DNA of 64,000 nucleotides from Mesorhizobium plurifarium (GTDB lineage: Bacteria > Pseudomonadota > Alphaproteobacteria > Rhizobiales > Rhizobiaceae), in assembly GCA_000824785.1 (NCBI GenBank), contig CCNB01000043.1:250107-314106 (forward strand), in the 5' to 3' direction. Below the pieces are notes generated by a model, which made no database searches, had not been told where the DNA came from, and worked only from the letters and a program-made list of their open reading frames with translations. Positions 15,781-24,477 of this stretch are shown here, piece after piece. A program made the translations under genes and the position numbers. How positions within the stretch are numbered: the first letter of the stretch is position 1; the number at the start of each line of letters is the position of its first letter.

Positions 15781-17153
15781 GCGCGAAGAGCTTCGACGCC
15801 ATCGTCATCGGCGCCGGCCAGGCCGGGCCGCCGCTGGTCGGCAGGCTCGAGGCAGCCGGCATGAAGGTCGCGCTGGTCGAACGCAAGTTCATCGGCGGCA
15901 CCTGCGTCAACACCGGCTGCATGCCGACCAAGACGATGGTGGCGAGCGCCTATGCCGCGCATCTCGCCCGCCGCGCCGCCGACTATGGCGTCGCGCTCTC
16001 AGGCCCCGTCGGCGTCGATTACAAGCGCATCAAGGCGCGCAAGGACAAGGTCACCAACGACGCCCGCGGCAACCTCGAAAAATGGATCGGCGGCATGAAG
16101 GGCTGCACGCTCTATCGTGGCCACGCGCGCTTTGAATCCGCCAATACGGTGCGCGTCGGCGACGAGCTGCTGACGGCGCCGAAGATCTTCCTCAACACTG
16201 GCGGCCGCGCTTCCGTGCCCGACCTGCCCGGCATCCATGACATCCCCTATCTCACCAATTCGTCGATGATGGATCTCGATGTGCTGCCCAGCCATCTGAT
16301 CGTCGTCGGGGGCAGCTACATCTCGCTCGAATTCGCCCAGATGTTCCGCCGCTTCGGGTCCGAGGTCACGGTGATCGAGAAGGCGCCGCGGCTGACCGGC
16401 CGCGAGGACGAGGACACCTCCGCGGCCATCCTGTCCATCCTCGAGAACGAAGGCATCGCCGTTCATGTCGGCGCCAGCAACATCAGCTTCGCCAGACAAG
16501 GCGCCAACATCGCTGTGGCCTTCGACGCCGGCACGACGCCGGCGGTCGGCTCGCATGTGCTGCTGGCGCTCGGCCGTGTTCCAAACACCGATGATCTCGG
16601 CCTCGACAAGGCCGGCGTCGCGGTCGACCAGCGCGGCTACATCACCGTCGACGACCAGCTGCGCACCAACGTGCCCGGCATCTGGGCGATGGGCGACTGC
16701 AACGGCAAGGGCGCCTTCACCCACACCTCCTACAACGACTTCGAGATCGTCGCCGCCAACCTGCTCGACAACGATCCGCGCAAGGTCAGCGACCGTATCG
16801 AAGCCTATGCGCTCTATATCGACCCGCCGCTCGGACGCTGCGGCATGACGGAAGCCGCCGTGAAGAAATCCGGCCGCCGCGCGCTCGTCGGTCAGCGGCC
16901 GATGACCCGTGTCGGCCGCGCGGTCGAAAAAGGTGAGACGCAGGGCTTCATGAAGATCCTCGCCGATGCCGACACCGGCGAAATTCTCGGCTGCTCGGTG
17001 CTCGGCCCGGGCGGTGACGAGGCGATCCACTGCGTGCTCGACCTCATGTACGCCAAGGCGCCGATCTCGACACTCGCGCGGGCGATGCACATCCACCCCA
17101 ATGTCTCGGAATTGCTCCCCACGATCGCCCAGGAGCTTAAGCCGCTGGTCTAA
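15777..17153 (+). CDS. Mercuric-reductase-like FAD/NAD(P) disulfide oxidoreductase
   Basis: A 458-residue class-I flavin disulfide reductase. FAD loop VIGAGQAGPPLVGRL, redox pair GGTCVNTGCMPTK, second nucleotide loop VVGGSYISLEF, FAD contact MGDCNGKGAFTHTSYND, and C-terminal base region HIHPNVSELLP. It has neither the N-terminal metal-binding domain nor the C-terminal Cys-Cys pair of true MerA. It is therefore a generic dihydrolipoamide/glutathione-type relative, not a mercury enzyme. It is coupled to the DUF4126 gene. Confidence 0.9.
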   Translation: MSAKSFDAIVIGAGQAGPPLVGRLEAAGMKVALVERKFIGGTCVNTGCMPTKTMVASAYAAHLARRAADYGVALSGPVGVDYKRIKARKDKVTNDARGNLEKWIGGMKGCTLYRGHARFESANTVRVGDELLTAPKIFLNTGGRASVPDLPGIHDIPYLTNSSMMDLDVLPSHLIVVGGSYISLEFAQMFRRFGSEVTVIEKAPRLTGREDEDTSAAILSILENEGIAVHVGASNISFARQGANIAVAFDAGTTPAVGSHVLLALGRVPNTDDLGLDKAGVAVDQRGYITVDDQLRTNVPGIWAMGDCNGKGAFTHTSYNDFEIVAANLLDNDPRKVSDRIEAYALYIDPPLGRCGMTEAAVKKSGRRALVGQRPMTRVGRAVEKGETQGFMKILADADTGEILGCSVLGPGGDEAIHCVLDLMYAKAPISTLARAMHIHPNVSELLPTIAQELKPLV

Positions 17154-17267
17154 GCCTGGCAGCGGCGTTCTCCCGTTTCTGCATTGCTGCGTTGCAACAA
17201 TGGCGCTTGTGCGCCGGGCACATCAAAAGCCAGTCTCGAATTTGAACCGATTCAGTCCGGATATCCC

Positions 17268-18440
17268 ATGCCGCTGCCGATCCTAGCGCTCGCCATTGCA
17301 TCCTTCTGCATCGGCACCACGGAATTCGTCATCATGGGCCTGCTGCCGGAAGTGGCTGCCGATCTCGGCGTCTCGATCCCGTCGGCTGGCCTTCTGGTGA
17401 CCGGCTACGCGCTGGGCGTCGTCTTCGGCGCGCCGATCGTCGCCATGGCGACCGCGCGCTTGCCGCGCAAGCCTGTGCTTGTCGGTCTCGCCGCCCTCTT
17501 TGTCATCGGCAACCTCTTCTGCGCCATCGCGCCGAACTACTGGCTCTTGATGGCGGCGCGTGTCTTCACCGCGTTTGGCCACGGCGCCTTCTTCGGCATC
17601 GGCTCCGTCGTTGCGGCGAGCCTCGTGCCGCGCAACAAGCGGGCGAGCGCGATCGCGCTGATGTTCGCCGGACTGACGCTCTCCAACATCCTCGGCGTTC
17701 CCGCCGGCACGGCGCTGGGCGAGGCTTTCGGCTGGCGCGCCACCTTCCTCGCCGTCGTCGGCATCGGCCTCATCTCGGTCGCGGCCATCGCCTGGCTGGT
17801 ACCGTCGGATGTCGCCGAGCCCAGCGGCGGCGGCCTGGTCGGCGAATTGCGCGTGCTGGGCAAGCTGCAGGTCTGGCTGGCGATGCTAATCGCCTCGCTC
17901 GCTTCCGCCAGCCTGTTCGCGGTCTTCACCTACATCAAGCCTTACCTCACCGGCGTCTCCGGCCTGTCGACGGCAACCGTCACCTGGGTTCTGCTGCTCT
18001 TCGGCGCCGGTATGACCATCGGCAACATCATCGGCGGCAGGCTGGCGGACTGGAAGCTGATGCCGACGGTGATCGCCACGCTGCTCGCCATGGCCCTGCT
18101 GTTCGTCGCCTTCACGGAGCTCGGCGCCATCGCAAGCGTGGCCGTGGCCATCGTCTTCCTGTGGGGGATGCTGATCTTCATCGTCGTGCCGCCTTTGCAG
18201 ATCCGCGTCGTCGAGGCGGCCGCCGAAGGACCGAACCTGGCCGCCACGCTCAACCAGGGCGCCTTCAATGTCGGCAATGCCGGCGGCGCCTGGATCGGCG
18301 GCCTCGCCATCTCGCTCGGCGTATCCTACGCCAACCTGCCGCTGGTGGGCGCGGCGCTCGCGCTTCTCGCGGTCGCTGTGGCCGTGTTGTCGCAGGCGCT
18401 CGACCGCCGGACGGCCATGCAGCCGCAGCCGGCTGAATAA
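17268..18440 (+). CDS. MFS transporter, AraJ/NepI-type efflux
   Basis: A 390-residue, 12-helix major facilitator protein. The first helix has the subfamily signature IASFCIGTTEFVIMGLLPEVA. A loop motif A variant (ATARLPRKP) follows helix 2. Members export arabinose, purine ribonucleosides or drugs. The ATG at 17268 gives the standard N-terminus; the in-frame codons upstream do not look coded. The gene stands 114 bases after the oxidoreductase gene. Confidence 0.9.
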   Translation: MPLPILALAIASFCIGTTEFVIMGLLPEVAADLGVSIPSAGLLVTGYALGVVFGAPIVAMATARLPRKPVLVGLAALFVIGNLFCAIAPNYWLLMAARVFTAFGHGAFFGIGSVVAASLVPRNKRASAIALMFAGLTLSNILGVPAGTALGEAFGWRATFLAVVGIGLISVAAIAWLVPSDVAEPSGGGLVGELRVLGKLQVWLAMLIASLASASLFAVFTYIKPYLTGVSGLSTATVTWVLLLFGAGMTIGNIIGGRLADWKLMPTVIATLLAMALLFVAFTELGAIASVAVAIVFLWGMLIFIVVPPLQIRVVEAAAEGPNLAATLNQGAFNVGNAGGAWIGGLAISLGVSYANLPLVGAALALLAVAVAVLSQALDRRTAMQPQPAE

Positions 18441-18574
18441 CGCTCGGCGTTCCCGCCGTAGCGGCCTCCGCGTCTTCTCCGTAGCCACCCTGCCCTGACA
18501 GCCCGCACAGCTGGACCACTCGACAGCCCGGTCGCAAAAATGCATGGGTGAAACCGCTTCACGCGGAGGTACCC

Positions 18575-19630
18575 ATGCAGAAGACGATCGAACGCATCGC
18601 CGGCGACAGCGAGGGCGTCGTTTACGAATTTCCGGTCCTGCGCTTCGAGGGCAAGGACAAGGCGGCCCCTTCCGCCTATCTGCAGGCCGCTCTCCATGCC
18701 GGCGAGTTGCCGGGCGTGGTCGCCATCGACGCGCTGATGCCGATGCTTGCCAAGGCGGAGGCCGAGGGCCGCATCAAGGGTCCGATCACCATCGTGCCCT
18801 GGGCCAACCCGATTGGCCGCGCGCAATATCATTTCGGCGAGCACCAGGGCCGCTTCAATCTCGGCACCCGCACCAACTTCAACCGCTCCTTTCCTATGCT
18901 TGCCGCGCCCGACGCCAGGCTTCTGCCGGATGTCAGCCTTGGCGGCGCCGATCGCCGGCTGAAGAACCGGCTCGTCCAGCTTTCGCTTGGACAGGACATC
19001 GTCCTCGACCTTCACTGCGACGATGAAGGCCTTGCCTATCTCTACATCCACACCAGCCTGTGGCCGCATATGGCCGATTGCGCGGCGGCCATGGGCGCCG
19101 AAGCCGTCCTGCTGTGGAGCGAGGAGAACAGTGGCACCTTCGAAGGCGCTTCGATCATGCCCTACCAGAATGCGCCCGCAGGTGTGGCACGCTTCAACCG
19201 CCGCGCCGTCACCACGGTCGAATATCGCGGCATGCTCGATGTCGACGGCGCCCTGGCCACGTCCGATGCCGAGGGACTCTACCGCCTGCTGGTGACGCGT
19301 GGCGTCGTCCAGGACTCGTCCGTGCCGAAATTCGAGAGATTTTCCGGACCGGTCATACCGCTGGAAAACATCGACATGATGCCCTCGCCCAGGTCCGGTG
19401 CCATCCTTTACGACGTCAAGCCTGGCGACCGCGTCAAGAAAGGCGACAAGCTGGCGACGATCGTGCATGCGCCCGGCGAAGCTGGCGGCCGCACCGAAGT
19501 GTTTGCCCCGCAATCGGGCTTCATCCTGACCCGCCGCTCGCGCCGCATCATCCGCGCCGGCGAGGATCTGCTGAAGCTCGCCGGCGACGCCCGGAGCACC
19601 GACGCGCGCTCCGGCACGCTGGAGGACTGA
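18575..19630 (+). CDS. Succinylglutamate desuccinylase/aspartoacylase family hydrolase
   Basis: A 351-residue zinc carboxypeptidase-fold hydrolase. Zinc ligands appear in ALHAGELPG (His, Glu) and LDLHCDD (His). The C-terminal 70 residues resemble a biotinyl/lipoyl-like barrel (DVKPGDRVKKGDKLA), as in many bacterial members. It would deacylate an N-acyl amino acid or a related amide. The start at 18575 has an excellent GGAGG at 18565. It converges on the dehydratase/transporter operon and may or may not belong to that pathway. Confidence 0.88.
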   Translation: MQKTIERIAGDSEGVVYEFPVLRFEGKDKAAPSAYLQAALHAGELPGVVAIDALMPMLAKAEAEGRIKGPITIVPWANPIGRAQYHFGEHQGRFNLGTRTNFNRSFPMLAAPDARLLPDVSLGGADRRLKNRLVQLSLGQDIVLDLHCDDEGLAYLYIHTSLWPHMADCAAAMGAEAVLLWSEENSGTFEGASIMPYQNAPAGVARFNRRAVTTVEYRGMLDVDGALATSDAEGLYRLLVTRGVVQDSSVPKFERFSGPVIPLENIDMMPSPRSGAILYDVKPGDRVKKGDKLATIVHAPGEAGGRTEVFAPQSGFILTRRSRRIIRAGEDLLKLAGDARSTDARSGTLED

Positions 19631-19653
19631 AGCGCTCGCGACAATGTTTCGGA

Positions 19654-19935
19654 TCAGAGGCCGCGCAGGCTCTCCAGATTGTGCACATGGACATGGTCGC
19701 CGGCGGCGACGGGCGCCGTCAGCCGGCCGATGACTTCGCCATATTTGCGCACCTTGGCGCCGGCCGGCAGATCACGCAGCGCCAGCTTGTGACCGGCATC
19801 GAGCGATGCGCCGGCCGTAAGCACGAGCCCTTCGCGGGCGCCGCGCGTCGCGACGCTCGCCCCTGCCTCCACCGGCCCGACCAGCACCGCGACATCGTCG
19901 TCGGCATGCAGCACGATGGCGCCCGGCCGGCTCAT
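19654..19935 (-). CDS. UxaA-type SAF-domain protein, small dehydratase/lyase subunit
   Basis: A 93-residue stand-alone SAF domain corresponding to the N-terminal part of altronate dehydratase (UxaA) or the small subunit of split enzymes such as (2R)-sulfolactate sulfo-lyase. It begins AIVLHADDDVAVLVG and contains GHKLALRDLPAG and the KYGEVIG stretch typical of UxaA. It is the last gene of a seven-gene operon, overlapping the dehydrogenase gene by four bases. The large subunit is the first gene of the same operon (24474-25670), so the two probably assemble into one iron-dependent hydro-lyase. Confidence 0.88.
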   Translation of the reverse strand: MSRPGAIVLHADDDVAVLVGPVEAGASVATRGAREGLVLTAGASLDAGHKLALRDLPAGAKVRKYGEVIGRLTAPVAAGDHVHVHNLESLRGL

Positions 19936-20831
19936 GCGCTTGCCAGCCGTACCTGCACGCCGGCTGCGTCTTCCCTGAGCTTCAGCACCGCACCGACATC
20001 CTTGCCCGCCATGCCGGCCTCCATCGTCTCGCCAAGCACCGCAAGCGTGGCGGCGCCGACCGGCGCCTCCAGGCCGAGCGCCTCGTTCATCGCCAACGCC
20101 AGGCGGCAGTCCTTGTGTGCCAGCTTGACCATGAAGCCCGGTTCGAAGTCGCCCTTGAGCGCACGATTATGCATGGCGACCGCAAGCTGCTGGTTCCAGG
20201 CCATCGTCGTCTTGAGCACGCTGATCATCGTGTCGAGCGTCAGCCCCGCCTTGGCGCCGGCGACCAGCGCCTCCGAGCTCGCGGTGATCAATACGCTCGC
20301 CAGGAGATTATTGGTGAGCTTCATCGCCTGCCCCATGCCGAGCGCGCCGCAATGGATGAGGTCCGCACCCATTGCCGACAGGACGGGGCGGGCGCGCTCC
20401 AGCACAGCAGCATCACCGCCGATCATCAATGTCGATGTGCCGGCAATCGCATGCTCGACGGTCTTGCCCACCGGGCTGTCGATCATGTCGACGCCGCGCT
20501 GGGCGAGCCACGCGCCGATCTTTTGCGTGGTCTGCGGGTCGATCGTGCTCATGTCGATATAGAGGCTGCCGGATTTCAGCCCATGGCCGATGCCGTTCTC
20601 GCCGAGCACGGCCGCCTCGACGTCGGGCGCGTCCGGCAGCATGGTGATGACGACCTCCGACCGCTCCGCCACCTCACGCGGCGAAGCCGCCGCGCGGGCG
20701 CCCGCGTCGACGAGTTTCGCCACCGACGCGGGATTGAGATCGAAGACGGTGAGCCCAAATCCCGCCTTGAGCACGTTTCGGGCCATCGGAGCGCCCATGG
20801 TTCCAAGCCCGACAAAACCTACTTCGGTCAT
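19932..20831 (-). CDS. NAD(P)-dependent 3-hydroxyisobutyrate-dehydrogenase-family oxidoreductase
   Basis: A 299-residue beta-hydroxyacid dehydrogenase. Rossmann loop GFVGLGTMGAPMARN at the N-terminus, substrate-site DSPVGKTVEHAIAGTS and catalytic Lys in GQAMKLTNNLL. Relatives reduce tartronate semialdehyde, succinate semialdehyde, sulfolactaldehyde or 3-hydroxyisobutyrate. Its place between the transporter and the dehydratase subunit suggests it handles an intermediate of the imported acid. The start at 20831 is set by the Rossmann motif; upstream codons are not conserved-looking. Confidence 0.92.
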   Translation of the reverse strand: MTEVGFVGLGTMGAPMARNVLKAGFGLTVFDLNPASVAKLVDAGARAAASPREVAERSEVVITMLPDAPDVEAAVLGENGIGHGLKSGSLYIDMSTIDPQTTQKIGAWLAQRGVDMIDSPVGKTVEHAIAGTSTLMIGGDAAVLERARPVLSAMGADLIHCGALGMGQAMKLTNNLLASVLITASSEALVAGAKAGLTLDTMISVLKTTMAWNQQLAVAMHNRALKGDFEPGFMVKLAHKDCRLALAMNEALGLEAPVGAATLAVLGETMEAGMAGKDVGAVLKLREDAAGVQVRLASA

Positions 20832-20872
20832 CAATGCTTCCTTTTCGCTGAGTTTCTTAGGAATGCGCCTGC

Positions 20873-22105
20873 TCAGGAAGGCGCCTTCCACTGGTCGAGC
20901 TGCCAGGCCGGCAGGCCGCGCAGGTCCTTGGCGCTCTTGTCGGTAAAGCCGCTTTCGTCCGGCACCTTGCCCGTCCCCTCATAGGCCTTCTGCAGCAGCG
21001 GAGCCGCCTTGCCGAAGGCGGCCTTGACCTGATCCCAGCTCAACGCCTCGGGGATCATCTTGCCGGCCACCATGAACTGGGAAATCTGGCTGACCGCGGC
21101 CGCGTCGCCTTCCGTCGGCCAGATCCAGCCGCGCTGGAAAAGCACTTCGTCGCCGATGACCTTGGCGCCGAGCGCGGGATCGAGGCCCCAATATTTGTTG
21201 ACCGATTGCGAGATGTCCTTCGGATCGACCTTCTGCAGTTCCGCCAGCGCCCGCTGCGCGGCGACCAGGAAGGCCTGGCCGATCGGCGCGTCGTCGCCGA
21301 CGATTCGGTCGCTGCAGATCCAGAAGGAGCGGTGCAGATAGTAGCCGTCGGGATAGAATTTCGATTTCTTGACGCCCGGCAGCAAATGCCCTTCGCCCTC
21401 GCCCGCCGGTCCGCTGTAGCCGGCCTCGGTGTAGCCGAAGGAATTCATGATGCCCGTAAGTCCCGTCTCGGCATTGGCCTTGAGGAAGGCCGGGTAGATC
21501 ACGACCGACGCGTCCATGCCTTCCGGCAGCGATGCCGCCACCGCCTGGGTCGGCGTGTTGACGATGTTGATGTTGAAGGCGCGCGGATCGGCGTCGCCCA
21601 ATTCCTGCAGCAGCATCTGCGAGAGCGCGTTGTAGGGGTCGCCGCCGACCAGCGCGCCGACCGTCTTGCCCTTCAGGTCCTCGATGTTCCTGATCGGCGA
21701 GCCCTTGCGGGTCGCCAGCACCATGCGCATGTGGCCCTCGCCCACGGTCAGGATGTTGATCGGCTGCGCCTGAGACAGCAGGCGAACGATCGGCGTGTTG
21801 CCCCACATGCCGATGTCGAGATCGCCCGAGACGAAGGCCTCGACCATGGGCAGGGCCGAGGGGTAGTCGCGCCAGTCGACGGTCAGGTCGTAGCCGAGCT
21901 CGCTTGCTGCCTTCTCCAGCATCTTCTCGTTGATCATGCGCTGCGTCAGCGGCGAATTGCCGGCGGCGTAAGGCTGGCGCCCGATCGAGACTTTCGCCGT
22001 CTTGCGGTCCTGCGCCCGCACGATCGCGGGCATGGCGAGGGCGCCCGCGGCGGCGCCCGCAAGGAACATGCGGCGGGTGAAGATGCTCTGCGTGGATCTT
22101 GTCAT
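20873..22105 (-). CDS. ABC transporter substrate-binding protein, nitrate/sulfonate/taurine type
   Basis: A 410-residue periplasmic binding protein with a twin-arginine-like signal (TRRMFLAGAAAGALAM, cleavage after VRA). The fold resembles NrtA/SsuA/TauA (SIGRQPYAAGNSPLTQ, GDLDIGMWGNTPIVR, LKGKTVGALVGGDP). The ligand is likely a small anion or sulfonate/carboxylate, not a whole sugar. It is encoded with two permeases and an ATPase in one operon and separated from the ATPase gene by 22 bases. Confidence 0.92.
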   Translation of the reverse strand: MTRSTQSIFTRRMFLAGAAAGALAMPAIVRAQDRKTAKVSIGRQPYAAGNSPLTQRMINEKMLEKAASELGYDLTVDWRDYPSALPMVEAFVSGDLDIGMWGNTPIVRLLSQAQPINILTVGEGHMRMVLATRKGSPIRNIEDLKGKTVGALVGGDPYNALSQMLLQELGDADPRAFNINIVNTPTQAVAASLPEGMDASVVIYPAFLKANAETGLTGIMNSFGYTEAGYSGPAGEGEGHLLPGVKKSKFYPDGYYLHRSFWICSDRIVGDDAPIGQAFLVAAQRALAELQKVDPKDISQSVNKYWGLDPALGAKVIGDEVLFQRGWIWPTEGDAAAVSQISQFMVAGKMIPEALSWDQVKAAFGKAAPLLQKAYEGTGKVPDESGFTDKSAKDLRGLPAWQLDQWKAPS

Positions 22106-22127
22106 GACATTCCTCCGTCCTGTCGTG

Positions 22128-22928
22128 TCAGTTCATCGTTGCGCGGTACGCTTCTTCGCGGATCAGCTCCCAGATCGACTGGCAGAGCCTGGCGAAATCG
22201 CCGGAGCGGCGGGTCGCGTCGCCGCGCGGCCTCGGCAGGTCTATGTCGACGATCTGCTTCAGCCGGCCGGGATGGCTGCTCAGCACCGCCACCCGGTCGG
22301 CCAGGAACACGGCCTCGTCGATGGCATGCGTGATGAACACGACCGTGCGCCGCTCCGACGCCGGGCGGTCCTGCCCCCAGATCCGCAGCAGTTCGTCCTG
22401 CAGGATGACGCGGGTCTGCGCGTCGAGCGCGGCCAGCGGCTCGTCCATCAAGAGGATCTCCGGCTCGCTCGCCATCAGCCGCGCCAGCGCCACGCGCTGG
22501 CGCATGCCACCCGAGAGCTGGTGCGGATACTTGTCCTGCGAACCCTTGAGCCCGACCATCTCGATGGTGCGCTCGACGCGCTCGGTTCGCTCGGCCGGCG
22601 AAAGCCCATTCCCGGCCGGCCCATAGACCAGCCCGAACTCGACATTGCCGCGCACCGTGCGCCAGGGAAACAGCGCGTAGTCCTGGAACATCACGCCGCG
22701 CTCGGCGCCCGGCCCCTCGATCGGCTTGCCGTTGAGCGCCATGGTGCCGGACGTCGCGGGCTCGAGACCGGCCAGCATGTTGAGCACCGTCGTCTTGCCG
22801 CAGCCCGAGGGTCCGACGATGGCGAGGAACTCGCCGTCCCTGATGTCCAGCGACAGCTTGTCGACGGCGACGACCGAGCCGCCGAAGGACTTGCTGACGC
22901 TATCGAGCCGGATCTTCGGCGCGCTCAT
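22128..22928 (-). CDS. ABC transporter ATP-binding protein, SsuB/TauB type
   Basis: A 266-residue ATPase. Walker A GPSGCGKTT, Q-loop FQDYALFPWRT, signature LSGGMRQRVALARL, Walker B ILLMDEPLAALD and the switch His in VFITHAIDEAV. It energises uptake by the two adjacent permeases. The ATG at 22928 overlaps the permease stop (ATGA) and is preferred over an ATG 12 bases upstream. Confidence 0.95.
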   Translation of the reverse strand: MSAPKIRLDSVSKSFGGSVVAVDKLSLDIRDGEFLAIVGPSGCGKTTVLNMLAGLEPATSGTMALNGKPIEGPGAERGVMFQDYALFPWRTVRGNVEFGLVYGPAGNGLSPAERTERVERTIEMVGLKGSQDKYPHQLSGGMRQRVALARLMASEPEILLMDEPLAALDAQTRVILQDELLRIWGQDRPASERRTVVFITHAIDEAVFLADRVAVLSSHPGRLKQIVDIDLPRPRGDATRRSGDFARLCQSIWELIREEAYRATMN

Positions 22929-23677
22929 AGGCGGCTCCACGGTACGGTGATGGCAAGCGCCCAGCGCAGGGCGCGGTCGAGGGCGAAGGCGACGATGCCG
23001 ACCGCGATCATGCAGACGACCATGCCGTTCAGGTCGATCGAGTAGGCGTAGAAGACGAACATCATCTGGCCGATGCCGCCGCTGCTGCCGGACTTGGCGC
23101 CGACGGCGAGCTCGGCGGCGATGATCGCCGTCCAGGCGATCCCCAATCCGATCCGCATGCCGACGAGGATCGACGGCAAGGCCGCCGGCAGGAGCACCAC
23201 GCGCATGCGGGTGAGCGGCTTAAGCCCCATGGTCAGCGCGGCGCGCATCAGGCTGGGCTCGATGCGCTTCACGCCCGAGATGGTGTTGATCAGGATCGGG
23301 AAGAAGGCGGCATAGGCGACGATCGCGATTGCCGCGCCCGAGCCCGACCCCAGCCAGAGGATGACGAGCGGCAGGATGGCGAGCGCCGCGATCGGCCGGA
23401 ACGTCTCCACCAGCGGGTCGAGATTGCGCTCGACCGTCGGCATGCTGCCCATGGCGATGCCGAGCGGGATTGCCACGCATGCCGCGATGGCAAAGCCCGC
23501 AAAGACGCGCCCCAGGCTGGTGGCGAGACCGGCGAGCAGGTCACCGTCCCGCAGCATGGCAATCGCGGCTTCGACCACGGTGCTCGGTCTCGGCGCCTGG
23601 GCAGAGCCAGAAGCAAGAAGCTGCCAGCCGACAAGCAGCAGAACCGGAACGACGAGGCGAAGCGCCATGCGTTTCAT
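22925..23677 (-). CDS. ABC transporter permease 1, SsuC/TauC type
   Basis: A 250-residue inner-membrane permease with about six helices and the EAA-type coupling loop (LMRAALTMGLKPLTRM). The open frame runs further upstream across the neighbouring permease, but the ATG at 23677 overlaps that gene's stop (ATGA) and gives a normal N-terminus. It forms a heteromeric channel with the next permease. Confidence 0.92.
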   Translation of the reverse strand: MKRMALRLVVPVLLLVGWQLLASGSAQAPRPSTVVEAAIAMLRDGDLLAGLATSLGRVFAGFAIAACVAIPLGIAMGSMPTVERNLDPLVETFRPIAALAILPLVILWLGSGSGAAIAIVAYAAFFPILINTISGVKRIEPSLMRAALTMGLKPLTRMRVVLLPAALPSILVGMRIGLGIAWTAIIAAELAVGAKSGSSGGIGQMMFVFYAYSIDLNGMVVCMIAVGIVAFALDRALRWALAITVPWSRL

Positions 23678-24477
23678 CGCGCCGCCCCCGTCTGTGCCCA
23701 CGGGGTCAGAACCTTCGAAAGCTGGCGCAGCCCCTTGTCGGTCAGGAAGCCGAGCACGCCGATCGTGACGATGAAGGCCATCACCGTCGGGGTCGACAAC
23801 ATGCTGCGATAATATTCGATCGCGTAGCCCAGCCCGTTCGGCGCCCCGACCAGCTCGGCGGCGACGACGGCGGTCCACGACGCGGCGACGGCAAGCCGCG
23901 CCGAAACCAGGATCGCCGGCAGCGCCGCCGGCACGATGACGCGCCGCATGATCGTCGGCCCCGACAGGCCCATCGTGCGCGCCGCGGCGATCAGGCGCTT
24001 ATCCACCGCGGCGGCGCCCGCGGCCGTGCCGACCAGCAACGGGAAGAACGCCGTGTAGAACATGATGAACAGCGGCAGGCGATGGCCGATGCCGAAGAGA
24101 TAGAGCGCGAGCGGTATCCAGGCGATGCCGGCGATCGGCCGCAGCATCTCGACCGGCAGTTCGAGCAGATCGTTCCACAGCCGGCTGCGGCCCATCAGCA
24201 GGCCGAGCGGCACGGCAATCGCGGCTGCGGCGAGCAGGCTGGCCAAAAGCCTCGCCAGGCTGATCAGCGCGTTGCCGAACAGCTCGCCATTGAGCGCGGT
24301 GTCGCGAAGCGCTGCGGCGACCGCCAACGGCGACGGCAGCAGCAGTTTTGATGGCACGAAGAGCGATCCGACATACCAGGCAAGCACGAACAGCGCCATC
24401 GTGCGCAGATAGACCAGCGCTCCCCCAAACCGCGTTGAGCCGGCCGCCTTCGCCCCTGTCAAGGAGACCGCGCTCAC
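23674..24477 (-). CDS. ABC transporter permease 2, SsuC/TauC type
   Basis: A 267-residue permease with the coupling loop LIAAARTMGLSGPTIMRR. No ATG fits the start. A GTG at 24477 overlaps the TGA of the preceding dehydratase gene (GTGA), giving the N-terminus VSAVSLTGAKAAG before the first helix. The tight overlap makes this start likely. Having two different permeases, where SsuC/TauC systems usually have a homodimer, points to a duplicated permease pair. Confidence 0.9.
   Translation of the reverse strand: MSAVSLTGAKAAGSTRFGGALVYLRTMALFVLAWYVGSLFVPSKLLLPSPLAVAAALRDTALNGELFGNALISLARLLASLLAAAAIAVPLGLLMGRSRLWNDLLELPVEMLRPIAGIAWIPLALYLFGIGHRLPLFIMFYTAFFPLLVGTAAGAAAVDKRLIAAARTMGLSGPTIMRRVIVPAALPAILVSARLAVAASWTAVVAAELVGAPNGLGYAIEYYRSMLSTPTVMAFIVTIGVLGFLTDKGLRQLSKVLTPWAQTGAAR

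Noticed and set aside
15777..17153. Mercuric reductase (merA)
   Set aside because: The N-terminal metal-binding domain, the C-terminal cysteine pair and any merR/merT neighbours are absent.
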